Shown here in pieces: positions 8,862 through 17,256 of a stretch of DNA of 64,000 nucleotides. The translations under genes were made by a program, and so were the position numbers. Numbering within the stretch: position 1 is the stretch's first letter; each line of letters opens with the position of its first letter. The notes beneath the pieces were generated by a model. The model worked only from the letters and a program-made list of their open reading frames with translations. It was not told the origin of the DNA and searched no databases. The stretch covers positions 310,001 to 374,000 of the forward strand of contig NZ_VOSI01000003.1 of NCBI RefSeq assembly GCF_019797745.1, written 5' to 3'. Origin of the DNA: Edaphocola aurantiacus (GTDB lineage: Bacteria; Bacteroidota; Bacteroidia; Chitinophagales; Chitinophagaceae).

Positions 8862-10079
8862 ATGAAAGAACCTATTGCCGCTTCCGGCACATTACAAGCC
8901 AACCAGACCGTATATCCGATCTTGTTTGCCATCAGTTTATCCCATTTACTCAATGACCTGTTGCAGTCATTGATTCCGGCAATTTATCCATTGCTGAAAG
9001 ATAATTATGCACTCACCTTTACCCAGGTAGGTATTATCACCTTAGTGTTTCAGCTTACGGCCTCTATTCTGCAGCCTTTCGTAGGATTGTACACTGATAA
9101 AAGACCCAATCCAAAATCCCTTGCTATAGGCATGTTCTTCTCCCTGATGGGACTGATCTGTATGGCTTTTGCGGGCAATCTTTCTGCCATACTGGCTTCT
9201 GTAAGTCTGATCGGTATTGGCTCTTCGGTGTTTCATCCGGAAGCATCGCGTGTGGCTCACCTGGCATCCGGTGGCAAGAAAGGGCTTGCACAGTCTATAT
9301 TCCAGGTAGGTGGTAATGCCGGTGGTGCGATCGGTCCATTGCTCGCAGCACTAGTCATCATTCCATTCGGGCAACGTTATATCGGCTGGTTTGGTGTACT
9401 GGCTATTGTGGCTATCATCATCCTGACCATTATTGGTAAATGGTATCAGCAGCATATGGCTTTGAAAGCAGCACAACCACAAAAAGTAGTTACAGAAAGG
9501 GTTGTATTACCCCGCTATAAAGTGATCATCTCTATCATAATTCTGCTGGTACTGATTTTCTCCAAGTATTTTTATATGGCCTCTATGACCAGTTACTTTA
9601 CCTTCTACCTGATAGAGAAGTTCGGGGTAAGTGTACAGCAATCTCAGGTCTATTTATTTGCCTTCCTGGCTGCCGTTGCTGCGGGTACTATTCTGGGAGG
9701 CCCGCTGGGCGACCGTTACGGACGTAAATGGATTATCTGGATCTCTATATTAGGTGCGGCTCCGTTCACGCTGCTGCTGCCTCATGTAAACCTGTTCGGA
9801 ACCATTGTACTGGCCGTTATTATAGGGCTCATCATTTCCTCTGCATTTTCTGCTATCCTGGTATATGCTACAGAACTTATTCCCGGAAAGGTAGGTATGG
9901 TTGCGGGCCTGTTCTTCGGTTTTGCGTTTGGTATGGGTGGTATCGGTTCTGCTGTATTAGGATGGCTGGCCGATCAGAAGGGTATTCAATATGTATTCTC
10001 CGTATGCGCCTTCCTGCCGCTGATAGGCATGGTTACGGGTTTCCTGCCGAATATTGAAGGAAAGAAAAGAAAGAAATAA
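8862..10079 (+). CDS. MFS transporter, fosmidomycin-resistance (Fsr) family
   Basis: Inner-membrane 12-helix efflux pump of 405 residues. Fsr-type features: SLSHLLNDLLQSLIPAIYP at the first helix, FTQVGIITLVFQLTASILQP, GIGSSVFHPEASRVAH, and GLAQSIFQVGGNAGGAIGP in helix 5, plus GGPLGDRYGRKW after helix 7. The family exports drugs such as fosmidomycin; the physiological substrate here is unknown. A TTG at 8853 is in frame, but ATG 8862 is the better start. It follows the GntR regulator by 50 bp and carries the regulator's operator just upstream, so the two form a regulated module. Terminator at 10099. Confidence 0.88.
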   Translation: MKEPIAASGTLQANQTVYPILFAISLSHLLNDLLQSLIPAIYPLLKDNYALTFTQVGIITLVFQLTASILQPFVGLYTDKRPNPKSLAIGMFFSLMGLICMAFAGNLSAILASVSLIGIGSSVFHPEASRVAHLASGGKKGLAQSIFQVGGNAGGAIGPLLAALVIIPFGQRYIGWFGVLAIVAIIILTIIGKWYQQHMALKAAQPQKVVTERVVLPRYKVIISIIILLVLIFSKYFYMASMTSYFTFYLIEKFGVSVQQSQVYLFAFLAAVAAGTILGGPLGDRYGRKWIIWISILGAAPFTLLLPHVNLFGTIVLAVIIGLIISSAFSAILVYATELIPGKVGMVAGLFFGFAFGMGGIGSAVLGWLADQKGIQYVFSVCAFLPLIGMVTGFLPNIEGKKRKK

Positions 10080-10098
10080 CGCTGACATGTTATAAAAC

Positions 10099-10126
10099 AA
10101 AAGCCCGGGTATGTACCCGGGCTTTT
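10099..10126. terminator. Bidirectional terminator between MFS and alcohol dehydrogenase genes
   Basis: 13-bp inverted repeat, AAAAGCCCGGGTA / TACCCGGGCTTTT with loop TG, followed by T's; lies between convergent genes. Confidence 0.9.
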
Positions 10127-10143
10127 TGTGATTACAGCTATAT

Positions 10144-11190
10144 TTATAAAGTAGCCATGTCTATTACAAAGCGATATTTTACATCGTTTTTCTCCATGCG
10201 TTCGTATGCCTTATCGATGTAAGCCATATCGATTACTTCTACTTCTGATACGATATTGTTTTCGCCGCAGAAGTCCAGCATTTCCTGTGTCTCTTCGATA
10301 CCACCGATCATAGAGCCTGCCAGGCTTTTACGGTTACCGATCAGCGCAAATGCAGGAATTACAGATGGCTCAGAAGGTACGCCCACACAGATGTGTACCC
10401 CATTAGTTTTCAGCAGACCCATGTATGCAGCAATATCATGTGGAGCACTTACGGTATCCAGGATAAAGTCAAATGAATCTTTAACCGCATTGAACTGTGC
10501 CTCGTCTTTGGTTACTACAAACTGGTGTGCACCCAGCTTCGTCGCATCTTCGCGCTTATTTTCAGAAGTACTTAATACCGTTACTTCAGCACCGAATGCC
10601 ACGCCGAATTTTACGGCCATATGACCTAAGCCACCCAGGCCTAGTACTGCCAGTTTATGGCCTTTGCCAACTTTCCAGTGTCTTAAAGGAGAGTAGGTAG
10701 TAATACCGGCACATAATAAAGGTGCTACACCTGACAGCGGCAGGTTTTCCGGTACATTCAGTACGAAATCTTCTTTTACCACAATGGTTTTAGAATAACC
10801 ACCATAAGTCGGCATACCATCAGTGTATTTATTCAGGCCGTTGTAGGTAGATACACTGCCATTTTCGCAATACTGTTCTTCACCATGATTACAGGAGCTG
10901 CAGTGTCCGCAGGAGTCTACCATACAACCGGTACCCACCAGGTCGCCCAGTTTGAATTTGCTTACATTTTCGCCTACAGCGATCACTCTTCCTACAATCT
11001 CATGTCCCGGTACCATCGGGAAGATACCCTGAAACCAGTCATTGCGGATCTGATGCAGATCAGAGTGGCAAACCCCGCAGTACTGTATGTCGAACTGTAC
11101 ATCGTTAGGGCCAACAGCTCTTCTCTCAAAATTCCATTCGGTTAATTGCTCGCCGGCATTCATAGCGGCATAGCCTTTTGTTGCGATCAT
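10144..11190 (-). CDS. Zinc-dependent NAD(P)-alcohol dehydrogenase (YahK/cinnamyl-type)
   Basis: Medium-chain dehydrogenase of 348 residues that reduces aldehydes or oxidises primary alcohols. Visible: catalytic zinc site around CGVCHSDLHQIRNDW, GHEIVGRV, the structural zinc loop CGHCSSCNHGEEQYC, and the Rossmann motif LGLGGLGHMAVKFG. The sequence type is that of E. coli YahK and plant cinnamyl alcohol dehydrogenases, usually NADPH-specific; the substrate is not known. The start is ATG at 11188-11190 (MIATKGYAAM); the longer frame to 11229 adds an unlikely lysine/glutamine-rich tail. The gene is divergent from the AraC-type regulator at 11439, a likely but unproven controller. Confidence 0.88.
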   Translation of the reverse strand: MIATKGYAAMNAGEQLTEWNFERRAVGPNDVQFDIQYCGVCHSDLHQIRNDWFQGIFPMVPGHEIVGRVIAVGENVSKFKLGDLVGTGCMVDSCGHCSSCNHGEEQYCENGSVSTYNGLNKYTDGMPTYGGYSKTIVVKEDFVLNVPENLPLSGVAPLLCAGITTYSPLRHWKVGKGHKLAVLGLGGLGHMAVKFGVAFGAEVTVLSTSENKREDATKLGAHQFVVTKDEAQFNAVKDSFDFILDTVSAPHDIAAYMGLLKTNGVHICVGVPSEPSVIPAFALIGNRKSLAGSMIGGIEETQEMLDFCGENNIVSEVEVIDMAYIDKAYERMEKNDVKYRFVIDMATL

Positions 11191-11410
11191 ATCTTTTTGT
11201 TGTTTTTTTAATTGTTTTTGATGATACAAAAGTATGCGGTCCCGGGGAAACCGCTTGTACTCAGCAGTTCAATATTTTGTTCTTTTTAGGTCCGGGTGTT
11301 TGTTGTGCTCCACAAAGCTAATACTCCAGTATTAAATCATTGTATCCGGATCTGAACTTTTTAGCATAATTATATGAACCGGAAAGAAAAGTGTATGGTC
11401 CTGTATTTCG

Positions 11411-11418
11411 TACTTTTG
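11411..11418 (+). promoter_or_regulatory. -7 element of the AraC regulator promoter
   Basis: TACTTTTG matches TAnnTTTG. It places the transcript start near 11425, which excludes the upstream GTG 11391 and supports ATG 11439. Confidence 0.6.
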
Positions 11419-11438
11419 TTGCTGATAGCAAATACTTT

Positions 11439-12326
11439 ATGGTTACAAAAATGGTTAAGGTGCCTACAGCACTCGTTAGTTGCGATGCCGCACAGGCTAC
11501 ACTGGAGCTGGAAGGTTGTTCTGTGGTGCAGCAGTGTGTACACAGTACAGGTGCGAGTGGTACAATGTACCTCGAAGAGCACCTGTTATTGTTCGTATTG
11601 GGTGGAACAAATAAGATGACTTACGGAAAGCAGACCTATGTGGTAGGTAAGAATGAAATGATCCTGCTCAAAAAGGCTACTGCTGTACAGTATGAGAAAG
11701 CCGGTGATCCGGAAAATGATAATATATACGAGAGCATGATGTTCTCTTTGAAAGATGATCTGTTGAAATCATTCCTGTCTACAGCCCAGATTGAGATTCC
11801 GAAATTAAAGGCAGAAGGGGAGATTAAGAGTGAAGTATATCCTATAAACGAATACCTGGTTGCCTTTGTGCATTCCCTGAAACCATACTTCAATAACCAG
11901 TCTGGTGTGAATCCCGGCCAGTTGCGGTTAAAGATGATGGAGTTGCTGTATGATGTAGCCGAGTATAATAAAAATGTATTTTTCCAGATCTTACAATTAC
12001 ACCAACCGGTACGTACCGATGTGAGCCAGGTGGTAGAACAGCATTATGCCTCACCGGTCAATCTTGAAGAGCTGGCTTATCTCTCCGGGCGCAGCCTCTC
12101 CAGCTTTAAGCGCGACTTTCAGCGCATATACAACATGTCACCAGCCAGCTGGATCCGCGAGAAACGCCTGGTCAAAGCCAAAGAAATGCTGGAGCATACG
12201 CAGATGAGTGTAACGGATATCTGTTTCTCCCTGGGCTTTGAAAATGTGTCACATTTCTCCAGGATTTTCAAAGCACATCATGGCCAGACCCCAAGCAGCT
12301 ACCGCGAGGTAATGCCGGTATCGTAA
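11439..12326 (+). CDS. AraC-family transcriptional regulator
   Basis: About 295 residues. The N-terminal half (~1-165) looks like a small cupin-type sensor: LLFVLGGTNKMTYGKQTYVVGKNEMIL reads as a beta-barrel. The C-terminal ~100 residues form the double helix-turn-helix of the AraC family: VNLEELAYLSGRSLSSFKRD, then MSVTDICFSLGFENVSHFSR and the closing HGQTPSSYRE. The start is set at ATG 11439 because a -7 box sits at 11411; ATG 11451 is also possible. It stands divergent from the alcohol dehydrogenase with a ~250-bp shared upstream region, a common arrangement for aldehyde-responsive regulation (inference). It converges on the HxlR gene with only 4 bp between stops. Confidence 0.87.
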   Translation: MVTKMVKVPTALVSCDAAQATLELEGCSVVQQCVHSTGASGTMYLEEHLLLFVLGGTNKMTYGKQTYVVGKNEMILLKKATAVQYEKAGDPENDNIYESMMFSLKDDLLKSFLSTAQIEIPKLKAEGEIKSEVYPINEYLVAFVHSLKPYFNNQSGVNPGQLRLKMMELLYDVAEYNKNVFFQILQLHQPVRTDVSQVVEQHYASPVNLEELAYLSGRSLSSFKRDFQRIYNMSPASWIREKRLVKAKEMLEHTQMSVTDICFSLGFENVSHFSRIFKAHHGQTPSSYREVMPVS

Positions 12327-12330
12327 ATGA

Positions 12331-12678
12331 TTACATATGTGCCGTGGCCCAGGTGGCCATGGCATGAATCACCGGGAGCAGCTGTCTGCCCGATTCGCTG
12401 AGCTGGTAGGTAACATAGGGTGGTACTACCGGCCTGGCTTCCCGTATCACCAATCCATCTGTCTCTAACTGCTTCAAATGCTGTATCAGCATCTTCTCCG
12501 TAACGGCAGGTATTGCCTTTTTTAACTCACTATAGCGTTTACTGCCTTCTGATAGATGGTAAATAATAATGGGCTTCCAATAGCTTCCTATTTTCTCCAT
12601 CGTAAAGGTTACCGGACACATTTCCAGTGCCGTTTTCTTGTTCTGCTGAATGGTCGAGGATGATTTAATAGCAGTCAT
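12331..12678 (-). CDS. HxlR-type winged-helix regulator
   Basis: 115-residue MarR-like repressor. The conserved start motif of the family is present, with the redox-relevant cysteine in EMCPVTFTMEKIGSYWKPII. It is followed by the recognition helix region KRYSELKKAIPAVTEKML, then LIQHLKQLETDGLVIRE and the wing VPPYVTYQLSESG. HxlR proteins often respond to electrophiles or quinones through this cysteine. The start is ATG 12676-12678; longer frames run through the divergent promoter. It is divergent from an NmrA-type reductase (12766) across an 87-bp region rich in GTAC palindromes, so it probably represses that gene and itself. Confidence 0.87.
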   Translation of the reverse strand: MTAIKSSSTIQQNKKTALEMCPVTFTMEKIGSYWKPIIIYHLSEGSKRYSELKKAIPAVTEKMLIQHLKQLETDGLVIREARPVVPPYVTYQLSESGRQLLPVIHAMATWATAHM

Positions 12679-12698
12679 AATGATACATACTTTAGGGT

Positions 12699-12734
12699 AA
12701 GTACTTGTATAAAAGTAAGTACAAAAGTACTTTT
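12699..12734. promoter_or_regulatory. Candidate HxlR operator cluster (three AAGTAC sites)
   Basis: Three GTAC cores lie at 12701, 12719 and 12727: AAGTACTT (12699-12706), TAAGTAC (12716-12722) and the 12-bp perfect palindrome AAAAGTACTTTT (12723-12734). The last overlaps the -7 element TACTTTTG (12728-12735) of the NmrA-type gene, so binding would block that promoter. Confidence 0.6.
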
Positions 12735-12735
12735 G
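12728..12735 (+). promoter_or_regulatory. -7 element of the NmrA-type reductase promoter
   Basis: TACTTTTG, consensus TAnnTTTG, 30 bp before ATG 12766; embedded in the GTAC palindromes. Confidence 0.62.
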
Positions 12736-12765
12736 CATTATCAATTAACCAAAATATTTTATCTG

Positions 12766-13641
12766 ATGAATATTACCCTTACCGGTTCCCTGGGGAACAT
12801 AGGACAACATTTAGTGAGAAACCTGGTAGCAGCAGGACATAAGGTAACCCTGATCAGTAGCAGTGCTGATAGAAAAGCCGCCATTGAGCAACTGGGTGCT
12901 ACAGCAGCTATTGGTTCCATTACCGATACAGCTTTCCTGGAACAGGCCTTTTCGGATGCCGACGCGGTATTTGTCATGACCCCTCCGAATATGGGTGGAC
13001 AGAACATTATTGAGCACACCGTTAATGCCGGCAGATCTTATGCGACTGCAATCAAAAATTCCGGAGTGAAACGTGTCGTGATGCTCAGCAGTGTGGGCGC
13101 TGATTTTGAAGACGGTACAGGCCCTATTACAGGACTGCATCATATCGAAAAGCTGTATAGTGAATTAGAAGATGTCGCGGTAACTTATTTACGTGCAGGC
13201 TATTTCTACACCAATTATTACAACGATATTCCAATGATTCAGCATGCCGGCATACTGGGTTCTAATTTTGCCGCCGATGTAAAACTGCCGCTGGTACACC
13301 CGGCTGATATTGCACAGGCTGCGGCAGATGCCTTACAGCAAAAAACTACCGGACATGACGTTCGTTATATCGTCAGTGATTATGTGACGGCAGCCGATGT
13401 GGCTTCTGTATTTGGCGAAGCCCTGGGCAAAACACTGCCCTGGGTTGCCTTTACCGATGAGCAGGCTATGGAAGGTATGACCGGAGCAGGATTACCGGAA
13501 GAGATGGCTGGTCTGTATACGGAAATGGGCGTAGCGATCCGCCAAGGTAAACTGCAATCTGATTTTGAAAGCAAGGGTGCTCCACAAGATGGTCAGATCA
13601 AAATCGGTGATTTTGCAAAGGAATATGCCAGCCGTTTTTAA
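12766..13641 (+). CDS. NmrA-type NAD(P)-binding oxidoreductase (QorB-like)
   Basis: 291-residue atypical short-chain dehydrogenase. The N-terminal Rossmann loop is visible in LTGSLGNIGQHLVRNLVAAG, followed by HKVTLISSS, DADAVFVMTPPN and VKRVVMLSSVGAD. The usual YxxxK pair is absent, as in NmrA/QorB proteins, which act either as NAD(P)H:quinone reductases or redox sensors. ATG 12766 follows the -7 element by 30 bp; the longer frame from 12733 overlaps the promoter. Divergent from an HxlR regulator, a frequent pairing for quinone or electrophile defence (inference). Terminator at 13668. Confidence 0.85.
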   Translation: MNITLTGSLGNIGQHLVRNLVAAGHKVTLISSSADRKAAIEQLGATAAIGSITDTAFLEQAFSDADAVFVMTPPNMGGQNIIEHTVNAGRSYATAIKNSGVKRVVMLSSVGADFEDGTGPITGLHHIEKLYSELEDVAVTYLRAGYFYTNYYNDIPMIQHAGILGSNFAADVKLPLVHPADIAQAAADALQQKTTGHDVRYIVSDYVTAADVASVFGEALGKTLPWVAFTDEQAMEGMTGAGLPEEMAGLYTEMGVAIRQGKLQSDFESKGAPQDGQIKIGDFAKEYASRF

Positions 13642-13667
13642 TGCCTGCACGTAACTATTTAGTTATC

Positions 13668-13702
13668 AGGAAGCAATACCAGAAGGTATTGCTTCCTTTT
13701 TT
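13668..13702 (+). terminator. Intrinsic terminator after the NmrA-type gene
   Basis: 13-bp perfect stem AGGAAGCAATACC / GGTATTGCTTCCT, loop AGAA, then T-run. Confidence 0.92.
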
Positions 13703-13738
13703 AGGAAAAAATTGCCAATCACATTTGCTATATTCTTT

Positions 13739-13746
13739 TATTTTTG
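13739..13746 (+). promoter_or_regulatory. -7 element of the bshC promoter
   Basis: TATTTTTG, fits TAnnTTTG, 18 bp before ATG 13765, giving a very short leader. Confidence 0.6.
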
Positions 13747-13764
13747 CGCAAACATCTCGTTCTA

Positions 13765-15378
13765 ATGGACAATATCGCCGACTGTACTGCTCAATACCTT
13801 CCTATACAAAATACCGGTTACTTTTCAAGCCTGATTAAGGACTATCTTGAAGCAGCGCCTGGCCTGAGACCTTTTTATGCGTTTACGCCGGATGATGCGG
13901 GTATGAAGGAGGCTATACACAGCAGAGCGGCGCATCCGGTAGACCGGAATACCCTGGTGTCGGTGTTGCGGGAGCAGTATGCACACCTTGAGGTGAGCGA
14001 TGCCGTACAGCAGAATATTGAACTGCTGGCAAAAGATAATACATATACCATCTGTACCGCCCATCAGCCTAACCTGATGAGCGGCTATTTATATTTCGTC
14101 TACAAGATCATTCATGCCGCTAAACTGGCACAACACCTGTCTGCACAGCATCCTGAGGCGCAGTTTGTACCAGTGTTTTATATCGGTTCAGAAGATAATG
14201 ACCTGGATGAGCTGAGTGTATTCCGCTATGAAGGTAAAAGCTACCGCTGGAATACAACACAGACCGGTGCTGTAGGCAGTATGCATACCGATGATCTGCA
14301 GGAACTGATTTCAGATTTGTTCCGTGTACTGGGGCCGGTAGGCGTGGAGGAGCAAGCGCTCAAACGTATTATCCGTACGGCTTATGGCGGCGGCCATACT
14401 ATTGCACAGGCTACCCGTATCCTGGTTAATGAGCTGCTGGGTTTTCTCGGTGTCGTAGTGCTGGATGCCAATGATGCCCGTTTGAAAAAGTCTTTTATTC
14501 CGGTGATGAAAGAAGAGCTGCTGCAACATACCGCACAGCAGGTGGTGACGCAGACATCAGAAGCGCTGAATGCACAATACACTGCTCAGGCATTTGTGCG
14601 TCCGATCAACCTTTTTTATATGAAAGAGGGACTTAGAGAGCGTATTGAGCGGAATGGAGACCAATGGTTCGTATTGAATACGGATATTGTTTTTAATGAA
14701 GCACAGCTGATGCAGGAAGTTGAGGAACATCCTGAGCGTTTCAGCCCGAATGTGATTCTCAGAGGAATGTACCAGGAGACCATACTGCCCGATGTGGCTT
14801 TTATAGGCGGGGGTAGTGAAGTAGCCTACTGGATGCAGTTAAAAGACCTCTTTACCCATTACAAAGCATTCTTCCCGGCTATCGTGCTGCGTCAGTCTGC
14901 AATGATTGTAGGTCCTAAATCTGTGGCGATGCAACAGAAGCTGAATCTTTCGCTGGAAGAATTATTTATAAAGACAGAACCGTTGATCAATAACTATGTA
15001 GCACAGTACGGTGATGACTCCTGGAATGTAACGGCTTTGCAGCAGCAACTGGAGACACTGGAGCAGGAAACCATAGATCAGCTGGCTGACCTGGACGGAC
15101 AATTGCACCTGAGCGCAGAAGCCGTATTTACCAAAATAAAAAAGCAGGCTGAGGTGCTGGAGAAAAAAGTGCGCAAAGCGGCCAAGCGCAAGATGGCCGA
15201 TAGGGTACAGCAGATACAGCAACTGAAGGAACATACTTTCCCTAAAGACAGTCTGCAGGAACGTTACGATACCTTTATGCCATTCTACCTGCAATACGGA
15301 CAGTCTTTCTTCGAAGCCCTGCACCAGTATACCGATCCTTATGGAAAAGAGTTCCTGGTACTGGCTTATAACCGCTAA
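13765..15378 (+). CDS. bshC: Bacillithiol biosynthesis cysteine-adding enzyme BshC
   Basis: 537-residue cytoplasmic enzyme thought to join L-cysteine to GlcN-malate in the last step of bacillithiol synthesis. Recognised by the overall order: a nucleotide-binding-like core starting at TAHQPNLMSGYLYFVYKII, then FVPVFYIGSEDNDLDEL, SVFRYEGKSYRW, VILRGMYQETILPDVAFIGG and PAIVLRQSAMIVG, and a long C-terminal coiled coil (EQETIDQLADLDGQL, KKVRKAAKRKMADRVQQIQQ). Length is typical. Start ATG 13765; the upstream frame covers the promoter. bshA and bshB are not in this window. It shows that the cell probably uses bacillithiol as its main low-molecular-weight thiol, which fits the cysteine-related locus at 54.7 kb. 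Confidence 0.92.
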   Translation: MDNIADCTAQYLPIQNTGYFSSLIKDYLEAAPGLRPFYAFTPDDAGMKEAIHSRAAHPVDRNTLVSVLREQYAHLEVSDAVQQNIELLAKDNTYTICTAHQPNLMSGYLYFVYKIIHAAKLAQHLSAQHPEAQFVPVFYIGSEDNDLDELSVFRYEGKSYRWNTTQTGAVGSMHTDDLQELISDLFRVLGPVGVEEQALKRIIRTAYGGGHTIAQATRILVNELLGFLGVVVLDANDARLKKSFIPVMKEELLQHTAQQVVTQTSEALNAQYTAQAFVRPINLFYMKEGLRERIERNGDQWFVLNTDIVFNEAQLMQEVEEHPERFSPNVILRGMYQETILPDVAFIGGGSEVAYWMQLKDLFTHYKAFFPAIVLRQSAMIVGPKSVAMQQKLNLSLEELFIKTEPLINNYVAQYGDDSWNVTALQQQLETLEQETIDQLADLDGQLHLSAEAVFTKIKKQAEVLEKKVRKAAKRKMADRVQQIQQLKEHTFPKDSLQERYDTFMPFYLQYGQSFFEALHQYTDPYGKEFLVLAYNR

Positions 15379-15398
15379 ATAGTATTAAAATATATTTG

Positions 15399-15427
15399 AA
15401 AGCTATCCGGAAGGGTAGCTTTTTTTA
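15399..15427 (+). terminator. Intrinsic terminator after bshC
   Basis: 10-bp stem AAAGCTATCC / GGGTAGCTTT (one wobble pair), loop GGAA, then T-run. Confidence 0.85.
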
Positions 15428-15536
15428 TGTAATACTTATCTCGCGCGAGTTTGTATTGGATCTATTCATTTAAACATAAGGATTCCCTTTAAGGAATACT
15501 TATCATACATCAATGCCGGAGGCCCGTTAAGCTTCG

Positions 15537-15544
15537 TATTTTTG
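15537..15544 (+). promoter_or_regulatory. -7 element of the LLM oxidoreductase promoter
   Basis: TATTTTTG, fits TAnnTTTG, 30 bp before the start codon; a purine-rich AAAAAGGAAAA precedes the ATG. Confidence 0.6.
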
Positions 15545-15574
15545 CAGTAACAAAATCACAAAAAGGAAAATCAT

Positions 15575-16609
15575 ATGGAATTAGGTGTAGGCATGTTCGG
15601 AGACCTGGCTTTTGATCCCAATACGGGCAAACCACAGGACCCACAGGTGAAACTGAAAGAGATACTGGAAGAAATTAAACTGGCCGATGAAGTAGGACTG
15701 GATGTGTTTGGTATGGGAGAGCATCATCGTCCTGATTATGCAGTATCCTCACCGGAAATTGTACTGGCTGCTGCGGCCAGCATTACTAAAAATATTAAAC
15801 TGATGAGTACCGTTACGGTACTGAGTTCTGCAGAGCCTGTAAAGGTATACCAGGACTTCTCTACCATAGATCTGATCTCTGGTGGCCGTGCCGAGATTGG
15901 AGTAGGGCGCGGTAGTTTTATTGAGTCCTTCCCGCTGTTTGGTTATGACCTTAAAGACTATGACCGTCTGTTTGAAGAGAAACTGGACTTGTTGTTGAAC
16001 ATTAATAACAATGAAGTGGTGAACTGGTCGGGCAAACTGAGGGCACCGCTGGAAAACCAATCTGTGTATCCACGTGCGACCCGAAATGGTCAGTTGCCGA
16101 TATGGATTGCGGTAGGTGGTACGCCGGAGTCGATCCTGCGCGCTGCAAGATTGGGTCTGCCTTTGATCCTGGCGATCATCGGCGGTATGCCGGAGCAGTT
16201 TGAACACCTGGTGATGTTCTACAAAGCAGAGTATCTGAAAAGTGGTCATGATCCTGCTAAAATGCAGGTGGGTATTCATTCTCACACCTTCGTGAGTGAA
16301 ACAGAAGCGGTAGCGGATCAGTACTTTAAAAACTATTCCGGACAGATGAACCGTATCGGAGCATCAAGAGGATGGCCTCCATACTCTAAAGCACAGTATG
16401 ATGCCGGACGTTCTCCTAAAGGAGCACTGTTTATCGGTGAGCCGGCACAGGTTACCGACAAGATACTGGCTATGCATGAGATGTTCGGCATCACCCGTTT
16501 TATCGGGCATATGGATGTGGGCGCACCGGATCATGCTTTAATGATGAAATCAATTGAATTATTCGGTACCAAAGTGGCTCCGGAAGTGCGCAAAGCACTG
16601 GGGAAATAA
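15575..16609 (+). CDS. LLM-class (luciferase-like) flavin-dependent oxidoreductase
   Basis: 344-residue TIM-barrel flavoprotein of the bacterial luciferase superfamily; members are FMN-dependent monooxygenases or F420/FMN oxidoreductases. Visible: the N-terminal strand MELGVGMFGDL, GLDVFGMGEHHRPDYAVSSP (family signature), IKLMSTVTVLSSAEPVKVYQ, SGGRAEIGVGRGS and the GGTPESILRAARLGLPL loop. The substrate cannot be told from sequence. Monocistronic, with a -7 box at 15537 and a shared terminator at 16645. The upstream 150 bp contain a repeated decamer and a CG-rich palindrome that may be regulatory. Confidence 0.88.
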   Translation: MELGVGMFGDLAFDPNTGKPQDPQVKLKEILEEIKLADEVGLDVFGMGEHHRPDYAVSSPEIVLAAAASITKNIKLMSTVTVLSSAEPVKVYQDFSTIDLISGGRAEIGVGRGSFIESFPLFGYDLKDYDRLFEEKLDLLLNINNNEVVNWSGKLRAPLENQSVYPRATRNGQLPIWIAVGGTPESILRAARLGLPLILAIIGGMPEQFEHLVMFYKAEYLKSGHDPAKMQVGIHSHTFVSETEAVADQYFKNYSGQMNRIGASRGWPPYSKAQYDAGRSPKGALFIGEPAQVTDKILAMHEMFGITRFIGHMDVGAPDHALMMKSIELFGTKVAPEVRKALGK

Positions 16610-16644
16610 TAAACCTGCACTGGTTGGTTTTGGTTTCTTGTTTT

Positions 16645-16680
16645 ATAACAAAAGGCAGCTGTATAGCTGCCTTTTGTTAT
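16645..16680. terminator. Bidirectional terminator between LLM and thioredoxin-like genes
   Basis: 16-bp perfect stem ATAACAAAAGGCAGCT / AGCTGCCTTTTGTTAT, loop GTAT, between convergent genes. Confidence 0.92.
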
Positions 16681-16695
16681 AAAGTATGTTATCTT

Positions 16696-17235
16696 TTATT
16701 TCTGATACATTTCCAGGAAGTCATTGGTACGGATTACTTCCTCCAGTTCTTCGGGGCTGGGCAATACATTGAATTCTTTAATGAAATTCCCTTTGCCATC
16801 GACCAGTACAATGAAGGGGACATATTTAAAATCGAACCAGTTATGCATGCCTTTACTGAAGTCGTGTAAGACACGCAGGTTCTTAATCTTGTCGAGTTTA
16901 AATTCGTTAGAGAAGGTCTGCAGCTCTGCTTTGTCCATATAAGAAGCCATCCATATCGGTATCTTATAGGCCGGTGCCAGCTGGTTCATGCGCTCTGCAT
17001 CCAGGCGGCAGTGGCCACAATCTGTCTTGAAATAAATGATCAGCACCGGGCTGTCTTTGGGCATATCCTTAATGGTCACCAGCGCATCGTTACGGATGTC
17101 GTTAAACTTTATTCCATAAAAAAGTTTACGCATCTGGGAGAGGATAACAGAATCGGAATTCTGCTGCGCCGAAGCAGTATTATTAGTAAAAAGCAGGCAA
17201 AATAGGGTTGCTGCAAGAACAAAAAAACGAGACAT
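16696..17235 (-). CDS. Exported thioredoxin-fold (TlpA/AhpC-like) protein
   Basis: 179 residues with a signal peptide ending near ASAQ, so periplasmic or envelope-located. The thioredoxin fold is shown by SPVLIIYFKTDCGHCRLDAE, giving a redox pair C73-G-H-C76 (the CGHC of disulfide isomerases), and by VPFIVLVDGKGN with the cis-proline. It is the last gene of a minus-strand run rhodanese / unknown / LutA-like / this gene, 21 bp after the LutA stop. Probable thiol-disulfide exchange in the envelope; partner unknown. Confidence 0.82.
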   Translation of the reverse strand: MSRFFVLAATLFCLLFTNNTASAQQNSDSVILSQMRKLFYGIKFNDIRNDALVTIKDMPKDSPVLIIYFKTDCGHCRLDAERMNQLAPAYKIPIWMASYMDKAELQTFSNEFKLDKIKNLRVLHDFSKGMHNWFDFKYVPFIVLVDGKGNFIKEFNVLPSPEELEEVIRTNDFLEMYQK

Positions 17236-17256
17236 GAATGTATATTAATTGTTGCA

